A stretch of DNA of 15,027 nt from Ruminococcus sp. UBA3286 (GCA_002362135.1 DETO01000076.1:921-15947); one strand, 5' to 3'; positions 6,996 to 14,898 are shown, counted from the stretch's first letter. Notes: generated by a model from the letters alone, not told the origin. Made by a program: numbers and translations.

Positions 6996-8186
6996 TTATT
7001 CGTAAATTTCTTCGCCTCTGTATCTCGCGATAGCGGCGCAGTCCTTATCGCCTCTGCCCGAAATCGTAACGATCATGATCTTATCTTTATCCATAGTGGG
7101 CGCGAGTTTCATTGCGTAAGCCACAGCATGAGCGGACTCGATAGCGGGAATTATTCCCTCAACACGCGAGAGATATTCAAATGCGTTTACAGCTTCGTCA
7201 TCGGTTATCGGAACGTATTCAGCGCGTCCGATGTCATGCAGATGAGCGTGTTCCGGACCTACTCCGGGGTAATCGAGACCTGCGGAGATCGAATAAACGG
7301 GAGCTATCTGACCGTATTCGTCCTGACAGAAATATGACTTCATGCCGTGGAAAATGCCGACTCTGCCGGTATTTACGGTAGCGGCAGTTTCGAAAGTATC
7401 GATTCCTCTTCCTGCGGCTTCGCAGCCGATAAGCCTTACACCCTCGTCGGGGATATAGTGGTAAAAACTTCCGATAGCGTTTGAACCGCCGCCTACGCAG
7501 GCAATAACAGCGTCGGGAAGTCTGCCTTCTTTTTCGAGAATCTGCGCCCTTGATTCACGGGAAATAACAGCCTGAAAATCCCTTACGATAGTTGGGAAAG
7601 GGTGCGGACCCATAACAGAGCCGAGGCAGTAATGAGTATCGCTGATACGTGTAGTCCATTCACGCATAGCTTCCGAAACGGCGTCTTTAAGAGTAGCAGT
7701 TCCTGTTTTAACGGGAATAACTTCCGAGCCGAGCAGCTTCATGCGGTATACGTTGAGAGCCTGACGTTTTGTATCCTCCTCGCCCATAAATACAACGCAT
7801 TCCATACCGAGAAGAGCGGCTGCGGTAGCTGTCGCAACGCCGTGCTGACCTGCGCCCGTTTCGGCAATAAGTCTGGTTTTGCCCATTTTCTTTGCAAGAA
7901 GAGCCTGACCGAGAACATTGTTTATTTTGTGAGAGCCCGTATGATTGAGATCTTCGCGTTTCAAATAAATTTTCGCGCCGCCAAGTTCTTTCGTAAGCTT
8001 TTCAGCATAATAAAGAAGAGAGGGTCTGCCTGCATATTCATTAAAAAGCTGAGTGAGTTCGCGGTTGAATTCGGGATCGTTTTTGTAATGCTCATAAGCA
8101 TTTTCCAATTCGATAATAGCGTTCATCAGCGTTTCGGGGATATATTGTCCGCCGTGAATGCCGAAGCGTCCTTTAGATTGTGACAT
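6996..8186 (-). CDS. trpB: Tryptophan synthase beta subunit
   Basis: PLP enzyme that joins indole and L-serine to give L-tryptophan, working as an alpha2-beta2 complex with TrpA. At 396 aa it is full length and of the ordinary TrpB1 type. The PLP lysine is Lys87 in HTGSHKIN, Glu109 in AETGAGQHG activates indole, and GGGSN (232-236) binds the cofactor phosphate; these numbers coincide with the Salmonella enzyme. The monovalent-cation and COMM domain region is present without gaps. The ATG at 8186 follows AAAGGA located in the last codons and stop of trpF, a gap of five bases, consistent with coupled translation and stoichiometric supply with TrpA. Confidence 0.96.
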   Translation of the reverse strand: MSQSKGRFGIHGGQYIPETLMNAIIELENAYEHYKNDPEFNRELTQLFNEYAGRPSLLYYAEKLTKELGGAKIYLKREDLNHTGSHKINNVLGQALLAKKMGKTRLIAETGAGQHGVATATAAALLGMECVVFMGEEDTKRQALNVYRMKLLGSEVIPVKTGTATLKDAVSEAMREWTTRISDTHYCLGSVMGPHPFPTIVRDFQAVISRESRAQILEKEGRLPDAVIACVGGGSNAIGSFYHYIPDEGVRLIGCEAAGRGIDTFETAATVNTGRVGIFHGMKSYFCQDEYGQIAPVYSISAGLDYPGVGPEHAHLHDIGRAEYVPITDDEAVNAFEYLSRVEGIIPAIESAHAVAYAMKLAPTMDKDKIMIVTISGRGDKDCAAIARYRGEEIYE

Positions 8187-8191
8187 AGATT

Positions 8192-8788
8192 TTATCCTTT
8201 CATAACATTTTCAATAAACTTTTTCATCTTGTTAAAATCTTTGAATCCGTCTGTCTCGATACCCGAACTGACGTCAACCGCATACGGTTTCAGCATCGAA
8301 ACCACAGCCGAAATATTCTGTGTATCAAGTCCGCCTGCAAGAAAGTACGGACGGCTTATATTATCGAGCAGTTCATAGTTGAACTGCCTGCCGTCGCCCA
8401 TTCCCGCGTCAAGAAGAATATGATCGGCAGGGGAGGATTCAGCGGCTTCAACGTCGGATTTAGTATTCACGATAAAAGCTTTGATAACAGAAATATTTTC
8501 ATCGTGAAGCTTTTCAATATATTCTTCATCTTCATTTCCGTGCAGCTGGGCGATCTTTATCGCTCCGCTTTTAAAAATTCCGATGATATTTTCGATAGGC
8601 TCGTTTACAAAAACTCCCACGGGAATTATCCTGCTGTCCAGTAATTTGGTAAATCCGACCGCCTGTTCCGCAGTAATGCAGCGTTTGCTTTTAGGCGCGA
8701 AAACGTAGCCGATAAAGTCGGGGAGAATTTGATTTGCATACATAATATCTTCCGAACGCCGCAGACCGCACATTTTTATTTTTGTCAT
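8192..8788 (-). CDS. trpF: Phosphoribosylanthranilate isomerase
   Basis: Amadori rearrangement of N-(5'-phosphoribosyl)anthranilate to CdRP, third step of the tryptophan branch. The protein has 198 aa, a usual length for a stand-alone TrpF. The general base Cys7 sits in KMCGL and the general acid Asp127 in LLDAGMGDG; FAGG-like PYFLAGGL (147-154) and DVSSGIE (172-178) form the phosphate site. It is separate from TrpC rather than fused as in Escherichia coli. The ATG overlaps the trpC stop in an ATGA arrangement (8788-8785), which indicates coupled translation. Confidence 0.95.
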   Translation of the reverse strand: MTKIKMCGLRRSEDIMYANQILPDFIGYVFAPKSKRCITAEQAVGFTKLLDSRIIPVGVFVNEPIENIIGIFKSGAIKIAQLHGNEDEEYIEKLHDENISVIKAFIVNTKSDVEAAESSPADHILLDAGMGDGRQFNYELLDNISRPYFLAGGLDTQNISAVVSMLKPYAVDVSSGIETDGFKDFNKMKKFIENVMKG

Positions 8789-9567
8789 GACAAGCCCCTT
8801 AATTCCGCAAGCTTAGCCGATTTATCAGCGGCGCGCATGAGAGTTTCGCCGATAAGTACTGCGTTTACTCCGCATTGACGAAGTTTTGCGATATCTTCGG
8901 CGGAGTGGATACCGCTTTCTGATACGAAAATGACATTTTCGGGTACGAGTTCACGGAGACGGCGGCTGTTGTCCGTATCGACGGAGAAATCTTTCAGATT
9001 GCGGTTATTTACACCTATAATCCGCGCTCCGCAGTCAACTGCCATTCTGATCTCTTCCTCGTCGTGAGCTTCGGTAAGAGCGGATATTCCCAGAGAATCG
9101 CAAATTTTGATATAATCCGAAATTTGCTGCGGAGTGAGGATAGAGCAGATGAGCAGGACGGCTTTTGCACCGAGAAGTTTTGCTTCGTAGATCATGTAAT
9201 CGTCAACTGTAAAATCCTTGCGAATGCAGGGAATACTTACATTTTCCGCTATTTCACGGAGATAATCGTCGCTTCCCAGAAACCATTTAGGCTCTGTCAG
9301 AACTGAAATGCAGTCCGCGCCTGCTTTTTCATAATCTTTGGCTATCTCAAGATATGGAAAATCTTCTGCGATAACGCCCTTTGACGGAGAAGCTTTTTTG
9401 CATTCGCAAATAAACGAAATATCGGGCTTATTCAGGGTATTCTCAAATTCGAAAGCGCCGGCAGGCAATTCGAGAGCTTTAGTTTTGACATATTCATATG
9501 AAAACTGCTTTTTTGCCGATTCTACGCGGGATTTAGCATGATCGGCAAGCTGGTCGAGTATATTCAT
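8785..9567 (-). CDS. trpC: Indole-3-glycerol-phosphate synthase
   Basis: Closes the indole ring by converting CdRP to indole-3-glycerol phosphate. The 260-aa TIM-barrel protein has the family signature ECKKASPSKG (55-64) with Lys57, IRKDF with catalytic Lys117, LTEAH with Glu166, GVNNRNL (185-191) and SESGI (216-220). Two starts compete. An ATG at 9579 overlaps the trpD stop as ATGA but lacks a well-placed ribosome binding site. The ATG at 9567 has GAGG six bases upstream and gives the normal family beginning MNILDQL, so it is preferred. It is a single-function protein, not a TrpC-TrpF fusion. Confidence 0.94.
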   Translation of the reverse strand: MNILDQLADHAKSRVESAKKQFSYEYVKTKALELPAGAFEFENTLNKPDISFICECKKASPSKGVIAEDFPYLEIAKDYEKAGADCISVLTEPKWFLGSDDYLREIAENVSIPCIRKDFTVDDYMIYEAKLLGAKAVLLICSILTPQQISDYIKICDSLGISALTEAHDEEEIRMAVDCGARIIGVNNRNLKDFSVDTDNSRRLRELVPENVIFVSESGIHSAEDIAKLRQCGVNAVLIGETLMRAADKSAKLAELRGLS

Positions 9568-9575
9568 TCCACACC

Positions 9576-10595
9576 TCATTTATTTGAAGCGGTGATGACG
9601 TTTTCGAGAGTCGCTATAGCTTTGCCGCTGTCGATAAGTTCAGCCGCAAGCTTAATGCCGTTTTCAAGGGAATTAGCCTTATTTCCGATATAGATCGCCG
9701 CGCCTGCATTGAGCAGAACGGTATTTCTCTTGTGTCCGCGAATCTCACCTGAAAGAATACCGCGTGTAACAGCGGCGTTTTCCTGCGGAGTTCCGCCGAG
9801 AAGATCGTTCTTTGTGCATCTTTCAAATCCAAACTGTTCGGGCGTGATCTCGTACTGTTTGAGCCATCCGTCCTTGTATTCGCAGATGAGCGTGGGCGCA
9901 GAAAGTGAAATTTCGTCCAGCTTATCCTTGCCATATACGACCATTCCGCTTTCCGAACCAAGTTTCATAAGAGCCTGAGCAACTGGTACTATCAGGGATT
10001 CATCGTAAACACCAAGAAGATGATGTTTCGGGTATGCAGGATTGGTGAGAGGACCGAGAATGTTGAATACAGTGCGGATTCCGAGTTCCTTGCGTATCGC
10101 GCCGACGTATTTCATTGATGTGTGATATTTCTGCGCAAAAAAGAAGCAGAAATTAGCTTTTTCAAGCATATCGCGGCATTTTTCGGGTTCAAGATCGATG
10201 TTTACGCCGAGTGCTTCAAGGCAGTCCGCAGTACCCGAAAGCGACGAAGCGGCGCGATTTCCGTGCTTTGCGACCTTGATTCCCGACGCGGCGATGACCA
10301 TAGACGAAGTGGTCGAGATATTGAAGCTGTGCGCATTGTCGCCGCCAGTACCTACAATTTCGAGAAGATCGAGATCGTTTTCAAATTTTACGGCAGCGTC
10401 GCGCATTGCAGCCGCGCAGCCCGTGATTTCGTCGATAGTTTCGGACTTCGTGCTTTTAGTGGATAGAGCGGCGAGAAAAGCGGCATTTTGAGTTGCCGAA
10501 GTTTTGCCTGACATAATCTCTGACATAACGCTGTAAGCTTCGTCATATGTGAGATCCTGCTTGTCAACGATTTTAACTATAGCTTCTTTTATCAT
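9576..10595 (-). CDS. trpD: Anthranilate phosphoribosyltransferase
   Basis: Transfers the phosphoribosyl group of PRPP to anthranilate. At 339 aa it is the normal length for a stand-alone TrpD without a fused glutamine amidotransferase. The PRPP loop GTGGD is at residues 82-86, KHGNRAASS at 110-118 (most relatives read KHGNRSVSS or close variants) and the metal-binding DE pair in KLDEISL. The ATG at 10595 has an excellent GGAGGT site about eight bases upstream, in the 16-base gap after trpG. The order trpG then trpD as separate genes agrees with the unfused design of the whole operon. Confidence 0.95.
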   Translation of the reverse strand: MIKEAIVKIVDKQDLTYDEAYSVMSEIMSGKTSATQNAAFLAALSTKSTKSETIDEITGCAAAMRDAAVKFENDLDLLEIVGTGGDNAHSFNISTTSSMVIAASGIKVAKHGNRAASSLSGTADCLEALGVNIDLEPEKCRDMLEKANFCFFFAQKYHTSMKYVGAIRKELGIRTVFNILGPLTNPAYPKHHLLGVYDESLIVPVAQALMKLGSESGMVVYGKDKLDEISLSAPTLICEYKDGWLKQYEITPEQFGFERCTKNDLLGGTPQENAAVTRGILSGEIRGHKRNTVLLNAGAAIYIGNKANSLENGIKLAAELIDSGKAIATLENVITASNK

Positions 10596-10611
10596 AATAA
10601 TTACCTCCGCG

Positions 10612-11178
10612 TCACATATCGATAAAATTTTTAAGCATTTTCTTTCCGTCCGGAGTCATGATAGATTCCGGGTGGAACTGAACGCCGAATATTTTGTATT
10701 TTTTATGCTGAACAGCCATAATTTCACCGTCGTCGGCAGTTGCGGCGATCTCCAGACAATCGGGAAGAGTTTCGGGATCGGCGGCAAGAGAATGATAACG
10801 CGCGACCGGCGCATTTTCGGAAATTCCGCTGAATATCGGGCATGAATTCTTAAAGCTGATGACGGACTGCTTTCCGTGCATAAGAGTTTTCGCATAAGTC
10901 ACCTTAGCGCCGTAAGCTGCGCAGATAGCCTGATGACCGAGACAAACGCCGAGGGTGGGAATTTTTTTGCATATCGTCGAGGCGGCTTCAATAATGATGC
11001 CCGCGTCCTCGGGACGTCCCGGCCCCGGCGAAATAATTATCTTATCCGGAGCAAGTTTTTCTATCTCCGCAACAGTCATTTCGTCGTTGCGGATAACCTT
11101 TATATCGGGTTCGATCTCTCCGACAAGCTGAAAAAGATTATAGGAAAAGCTGTCATAATTATCAATAAGCAGGATCAT
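10612..11178 (-). CDS. trpG: Anthranilate synthase glutamine amidotransferase component
   Basis: Class I glutamine amidotransferase that supplies ammonia to TrpE for anthranilate formation. The 188-aa protein has the triad: Cys79 in GVCLGHQ, His169 and Glu171 in FHPES; PGPGRPEDAG (51-60) forms the oxyanion region. NYDSF close to the N-terminus is typical of TrpG/PabA. The same subunit may also serve p-aminobenzoate synthesis, since no separate pabA is seen here, but this is inference. The ATG overlaps the trpE stop as ATGA (11178-11175) and GGAGG lies just upstream within trpE. Confidence 0.95.
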   Translation of the reverse strand: MILLIDNYDSFSYNLFQLVGEIEPDIKVIRNDEMTVAEIEKLAPDKIIISPGPGRPEDAGIIIEAASTICKKIPTLGVCLGHQAICAAYGAKVTYAKTLMHGKQSVISFKNSCPIFSGISENAPVARYHSLAADPETLPDCLEIAATADDGEIMAVQHKKYKIFGVQFHPESIMTPDGKKMLKNFIDM

Positions 11179-12641
11179 ACATCCGCCTCCTCAGCAAGTT
11201 TTAGTGCATTTACAACGGCAGCCGCCTTGTTTATACATTCCTGATATTCATTTTCGGGAACTGAATCCGCAACTATTCCTGCGCCGCTTCTGACGAAGAC
11301 CTTGCCGTTTTTCTTGTATGCAATGCGTATGGCGATGCAGGTGTCAAGATTTCCCGTAAAATCGATATATCCGATAGCGCCGCCGTAAATTCCGCGTTTA
11401 TTGTTTTCAAGCTTCGCGATTATCTGGCAGGCGCGTATTTTCGGCGCTCCCGAAAGAGTTCCTGCCGGCAGAACAGCGCTTACGGCGTCGAGACCGTCGA
11501 ATTCTTCGCGAATCTCGCCCCTGACCGTAGAACCGATGTGCATTACATGAGAATAACGCTCAATGCTGTGAAGCTTTTCAACCTGAACCGAGCCGAATTT
11601 GCTGATTTTTCCGAGATCGTTTCTTCCGAGGTCTACCAGCATATTATGCTCCGCAAGCTCCTTTTCGTCCTTCAGCAGTCCCTCTTCAAGAGCCTTATCC
11701 TCGGCTTCCGTCTTACCTCTGGGACGCGTTCCTGCGAGCGGAAAAGTATGAAGGACGCCGTTTTCAAGCTTTACGAGTGTTTCGGGAGAAGCCCCTGCGA
11801 TTTCCACGTCCGTACCCGAAAAATAGAACATATACGGAGAAGGGTTAATGGTTCTCAAAACGCGGTAGGTGTTGAAAAGGCTGCCCTCAAAACCTGCGCT
11901 GAGGCGGTTTGAAAGAACTATCTGGAAAATATCGCCTTCGAAAATGTGCTTTTTCGCGGTATTGACCATATTGCAGAACTGTTCCCTATTAAAGAGGGGA
12001 GTAACTTCCGTGGTGAGTTTGCCGGCAGGTTCGCGGCGGCGTTCACCGTGACGAAGAAGGTCGGCAAGCTGTTTAAGTTCCATTTTAGCCTTATTATAGC
12101 CTGATTCGGGATCTTCAAGCGACATATTTGCTATGAGGATTATTTTTTGGCGAAAATTATCAAAGGCGATTACCTTGTCAAAAAGCATGAGATCGACGTC
12201 TTTGAAATTTTCGGTATCTTCCGTATCAAGTCGGAGAGTTTTTTCGGAATATGCGAGAAAATCGTATGAGAAATATCCCACCAGACCGCCTGTAAACGAC
12301 GGGAGGTAGTCGAATTTCGGGCTTTTATAACCTGAAAGAAGCTGACGTATCTGAATACTTGGATCTTCGGTCTCGATAGTGATACCGCCCATCGTAAGCT
12401 TGTTTCCGACAGCGGTTATCTGCATTTTCGGATCGAATCCGAGGAAAGTATATCTTCCCCATTTTTCCTTTTCGGCGACTGATTCCAGCATATAGCAATG
12501 CGTGGAAACGTTTTTCAGCGTCATCATAGCCTCGATAGGAGTGCATATGTCGGAAAGAATTTCGCAGCTGACGGGGAGAATATCGTATTTTCCGCATTTT
12601 GCGATTTCTGTTACCTCATTGAAATCCGGTAAAAATTTCAT
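11175..12641 (-). CDS. trpE: Anthranilate synthase component I
   Basis: Makes anthranilate from chorismate using ammonia from TrpG; the committed step of the branch. The ATG at 12641 is chosen since GGAGG lies eight bases upstream; the frame opens with GTG at 12650, which overlaps that site. The 488-aa protein has PLAGTRPRG (301-309), LVDLGRNDLG (335-344), AGTLSGAPK (393-401) and RSGAGIVADS (451-460). The N-terminal motif MLES (51-54) together with NPSPYMFY (266-273) corresponds to the tryptophan-binding site of feedback-sensitive enzymes, so allosteric inhibition by tryptophan is expected. It is the first structural gene behind the T-box leader. PabB is an alternative for such sequences, but the operon and the LES motif favour TrpE. 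Confidence 0.95.
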   Translation of the reverse strand: MKFLPDFNEVTEIAKCGKYDILPVSCEILSDICTPIEAMMTLKNVSTHCYMLESVAEKEKWGRYTFLGFDPKMQITAVGNKLTMGGITIETEDPSIQIRQLLSGYKSPKFDYLPSFTGGLVGYFSYDFLAYSEKTLRLDTEDTENFKDVDLMLFDKVIAFDNFRQKIILIANMSLEDPESGYNKAKMELKQLADLLRHGERRREPAGKLTTEVTPLFNREQFCNMVNTAKKHIFEGDIFQIVLSNRLSAGFEGSLFNTYRVLRTINPSPYMFYFSGTDVEIAGASPETLVKLENGVLHTFPLAGTRPRGKTEAEDKALEEGLLKDEKELAEHNMLVDLGRNDLGKISKFGSVQVEKLHSIERYSHVMHIGSTVRGEIREEFDGLDAVSAVLPAGTLSGAPKIRACQIIAKLENNKRGIYGGAIGYIDFTGNLDTCIAIRIAYKKNGKVFVRSGAGIVADSVPENEYQECINKAAAVVNALKLAEEADV

Positions 12642-12667
12642 TTGAAACACCTCCGTAAAATTTGCAA
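12638..12667 (-). other. Possible nine-codon leader ORF overlapping the trpE start
   Basis: A TTG at 12667 lies four bases after a GGAGG supplied by the end of the palindromic element and opens a nine-codon frame whose TGA overlaps the trpE ATG in an ATGA arrangement. It contains no Trp codon, so it is not a classical attenuator peptide. The short spacer and the presence of a strong trpE site of its own make chance the more likely explanation. Confidence 0.2.
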
Positions 12668-12825
12668 TAGACCTCCTCGGAAACTAGCGTGCGCTGAATG
12701 GTAAAAGCTTTTAGCGATAGGCTAGGATGACGACGACAGAGGGCTGACGCCCTGTTAGGAGGAAGACGACGCATATCGCTAAAAGATTTTGACAAGCGGT
12801 GTGCGGTAGTTTCCGAGGAGGTCTA
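12668..12825. mobile_element. MITE-like near-palindromic element in the trp leader
   Basis: A perfect 19-bp terminal inverted repeat, TAGACCTCCTCGGAAACTA at 12668-12686 and its complement at 12807-12825, bounds a 158-bp element with no coding frame. The outer TA pairs could be a duplicated TA target site, as made by IS630/Tc1-mariner type transposases, leaving a 17-bp repeat beginning GACCTCC. A second perfect pair lies inside (TTTTAGCGATA 12709-12719 with TATCGCTAAAA 12774-12784). The stretches between the two pairs have equal length and pair partly, so the whole can fold into one long imperfect hairpin. At the centre AGGGC/GCCCT forms a small stem, flanked by GACGAC-rich direct repeats. It sits between the T-box terminator and the trpE ribosome binding site and is therefore transcribed with trp. 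No transposase is nearby, so non-autonomous mobility is inference; a structured RNA is the alternative. Confidence 0.65.
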
Positions 12826-12827
12826 AT

Positions 12828-12862
12828 AAAAAAAGTCCCTGACAGAAAAATCTGTCAAGGAC
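12828..12862 (-). terminator. T-box regulated intrinsic terminator
   Basis: On the minus strand GTCCTTGACAG (12862-12852) pairs with CTGTCAGGGAC (12845-12835) around a six-base loop, followed by a run of seven T. One pair is a U-G wobble only on the minus strand and becomes a C-A mismatch on the plus strand, so the element is oriented toward trp. Its 5' arm contains CCTTG, which can instead pair with CAAGG just before the T-box sequence, forming the antiterminator. Confidence 0.92.
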
Positions 12863-13106
12863 GAATAATCATATCCGCGGTACCACCTTGATTCACGGTA
12901 AGCCGTGCGCTTGATAGGATACTAACATATCCCCGATGCTTGACGCACATCATAACGTCGCAGAATACTCTGAGCAGTATGCTCATTTGACTGCGCCCTC
13001 TGCGGTCCATTTGAAAATCTGTGTTTTATCCGGATCCCAGCACCCCGAACTCTCTGTGAAAGCATAATTAACTTTATCTCCGCTTCAACGGTTTGATTTA
13101 ATTTTC
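12828..13106 (-). promoter_or_regulatory. tRNA-Trp T-box leader of the trp operon
   Basis: Cis-acting riboswitch that reads the charging state of tRNA-Trp and controls transcription of trpEGDCFBA. On the minus strand the 14-base T-box AAGGTGGTACCGCG lies at 12889-12876. Stem I is recognisable: AGAGAG at 13055-13050 with the following TGCTGGGA belongs to its distal loops, and GCGG (13083-13080) pairs with CCGC (13005-13002). Directly before CCGC stands TGG-A (13009-13006), so the specifier codon is UGG, tryptophan. Between Stem I and the T-box are further hairpins, including GGATA/TATCC and CACGG/CCGTG. The NCCA-pairing bulge reads UGGU; its U would meet a discriminator G of tRNA-Trp only by wobble. 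Binding of uncharged tRNA should favour the antiterminator. Confidence 0.95.
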
Positions 13107-13112
13107 CATTGT

Positions 13113-13141
13113 ATTATATCACATGAATCTTGATTTGTCAA
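13113..13141 (-). promoter_or_regulatory. Promoter of the T-box-trp operon
   Basis: TTGACA (13141-13136) and TATAAT (13118-13113) on the minus strand are 17 bases apart, an exact consensus. Transcription should start near 13106, just ahead of T-box Stem I. The promoter begins 36 bases after the kinase stop codon. The strong, seemingly unregulated promoter fits control by antitermination downstream rather than by a repressor. Confidence 0.88.
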
Positions 13142-13176
13142 GGGCTATAGAAAAATAAATATCATTTAACAATAAA

Positions 13177-14898
13177 TCAATAAAATCTTTTGGGATCGAT
13201 AAGAGTATAGCATTCATGGTAAATTTTCAGAAATTCGTTAAGTTTATCGCTGAATTTCACTATGCGTTTGTCATAGCTGACAAGGCTGCGAATCCATTCC
13301 CGATTGTTGAAAATATATTTTACATTAAGCACATAGCCGTTTTTTGAGGGACGGTACTGCGGCTCGAATTCTATGATATTATTTATTGGAACAATAGAGG
13401 GGTCGGAGCGGTAGCTGAAATAAATATTCTTGTCTGTCAGAGCGAATCCTGCGTCCAGTTCGCCCTTGAAAAGCGAAGAAGCCGTTGGTTTGACAAGAAA
13501 AATATGCTCGTCGCTCGCTATTCTTGTGGAGTAGTATTTTTTTATCTCCGAAAGCGCACCCGAATACCATTTTCCGCGGTATAAAGGGGAATCAATACAG
13601 TAAATAAATTTAATGATATGCATATCATAATAAAATCCTTCGAAGCATTTCATAAGCATATGTATAAATTCTTCGCGCGTGATAAGCTGATTCGGCGCGT
13701 TGAAATTTATGCCGTTTGCAGGCGGAAATCCGTATGGGGCAGGCTGACTGTTCATCGGCGGAACGGGCGGATTATTGTATGTAGACGGCTGATTTGATGG
13801 CATATTTCTGTAAATTCTCCGGGACGGCGAATCCTGCGGAGGCATAACGGGCTTACGCATTTCGGGAGGACTATTCCGAATCGGCGCGTTTCCCGAAAAA
13901 GAATTTGAAGTATTCCGATCTGTCGGGAGATTTGGACGAATTACAGGCGGCGGAGGCTGAAGATTCGGCGCGCCTGCGATTCGTCCCTCGGCAATATCCA
14001 GATCTCTGAGAAATTCATCCATATTGCGATAGCGTTTTCCTTCGCTGAATTCGCAGGCTTTCAGAATAATTTTCGCGAAAGCCTGCGAAGCGCGAGACGG
14101 AGGAGGCAGCGGAACGCCCTTCATGCGCATATCGAACGCCGTATCTGTATCATATTCCTTTTCAAACGGGAAATAAAGGTCGTTCATAAACTGATAAAGG
14201 CAGATTCCGAAAGAATAGATATCAGCTTGATTTGTATAGCTGGAATAGGAGTCGGCTTTTGCGGCGTAAATTTCAGGCGCAAGATAGCCGTCCGTACCTG
14301 CGAAAGTTCTGGCGAAATTTGTTTTTTTGGAAACGTTGAAATCGCCGAGCTTGTATGTTCCATGATCGGATACGAAAAAATTCGAAGGCTTTATATCGCG
14401 GTGAATAACGCCGATGTCATGCGCCGCTTTGATTCCGCGGGCAATATCTCTTGCCATTTTTATTATGTTTTTTTCCGAAAAATCCATCTGTCTGTTTTTG
14501 ATTTTGTCGTAAATACAGGTCAGCAGCTCCATTCTTATCAGGAAATAATATCCCTCGAATTTTCCGTCGATATTGATCTCCTGCATATCCTCTTCCTCGT
14601 AAGAAACGACATAAGGGCAGTTTTTCAGGCGGTACATTATAGTTGATTCGTTTTCGACAGCGAGTCTTTTTTTGTCGATATAGCTTCGTCTGCGCTCATC
14701 GTCGAGGAAAAGCTTTCCGTCGTCGGTTATAGGCTCGATCTTGAGCGCGGCAGAGTCGATTCGGTTGATGCGAACTGCTTCGGCGCGGTAAACTGCGCTG
14801 AACGATCCCGAACCTATTTTCTCTTTTATGTACCAGTTTCCCCATAGCGGCTGTTTAAGACCTTTTTCAATAAGTGCAGTAATTTCATTTTTAGTCAT
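13177..14898 (-). CDS. Soluble Ser/Thr protein kinase with Pro-rich linker and PH-like C-terminal domain
   Basis: Hanks-type protein kinase of 573 aa; substrate unknown. Kinase domain about residues 22-300: glycine loop IGSGSFSAVY (28-37), ATP lysine Lys53 in AALKIEP, catalytic loop HRDIKPSN (166-173) with Asp168 and Lys170, metal Asp186 in DFN where most kinases have DFG, and GTDGYLAPE (201-209) as activation segment and APE motif. Catalytic residues are all present, so activity is expected. A Pro/Asn/Ser-rich low-complexity linker covers about 311-400. The C-terminal 170 residues contain a stretch (about 464-558: FALTDKNIYF, PINNIIEF) that recalls bacterial PH-like domains; this is tentative. 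No membrane helix or PASTA repeats are seen, unlike PrkC/PknB, so it is cytoplasmic. The ATG at 14898 has GGAG 12 bases upstream, a long spacer. No phosphatase gene neighbours it. Confidence 0.9.
   Translation of the reverse strand: MTKNEITALIEKGLKQPLWGNWYIKEKIGSGSFSAVYRAEAVRINRIDSAALKIEPITDDGKLFLDDERRRSYIDKKRLAVENESTIMYRLKNCPYVVSYEEEDMQEINIDGKFEGYYFLIRMELLTCIYDKIKNRQMDFSEKNIIKMARDIARGIKAAHDIGVIHRDIKPSNFFVSDHGTYKLGDFNVSKKTNFARTFAGTDGYLAPEIYAAKADSYSSYTNQADIYSFGICLYQFMNDLYFPFEKEYDTDTAFDMRMKGVPLPPPSRASQAFAKIILKACEFSEGKRYRNMDEFLRDLDIAEGRIAGAPNLQPPPPVIRPNLPTDRNTSNSFSGNAPIRNSPPEMRKPVMPPQDSPSRRIYRNMPSNQPSTYNNPPVPPMNSQPAPYGFPPANGINFNAPNQLITREEFIHMLMKCFEGFYYDMHIIKFIYCIDSPLYRGKWYSGALSEIKKYYSTRIASDEHIFLVKPTASSLFKGELDAGFALTDKNIYFSYRSDPSIVPINNIIEFEPQYRPSKNGYVLNVKYIFNNREWIRSLVSYDKRIVKFSDKLNEFLKIYHECYTLIDPKRFY

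Noticed and set aside
7602..8183. Plus-strand frame of 193 codons opposite trpB
   Set aside because: Antisense to a full-length TrpB with all catalytic residues; no ribosome binding site and no recognisable domain.
12690..12800. Centre of the palindromic element as a CRISPR-like or tandem repeat array
   Set aside because: Only two short imperfect GACGAC-type repeats occur, with no regular spacers.
13142..13176. Terminator for the kinase gene before the trp promoter
   Set aside because: The 35 bases are AT-rich with no stable hairpin; kinase transcripts may run to the T-box terminator instead.
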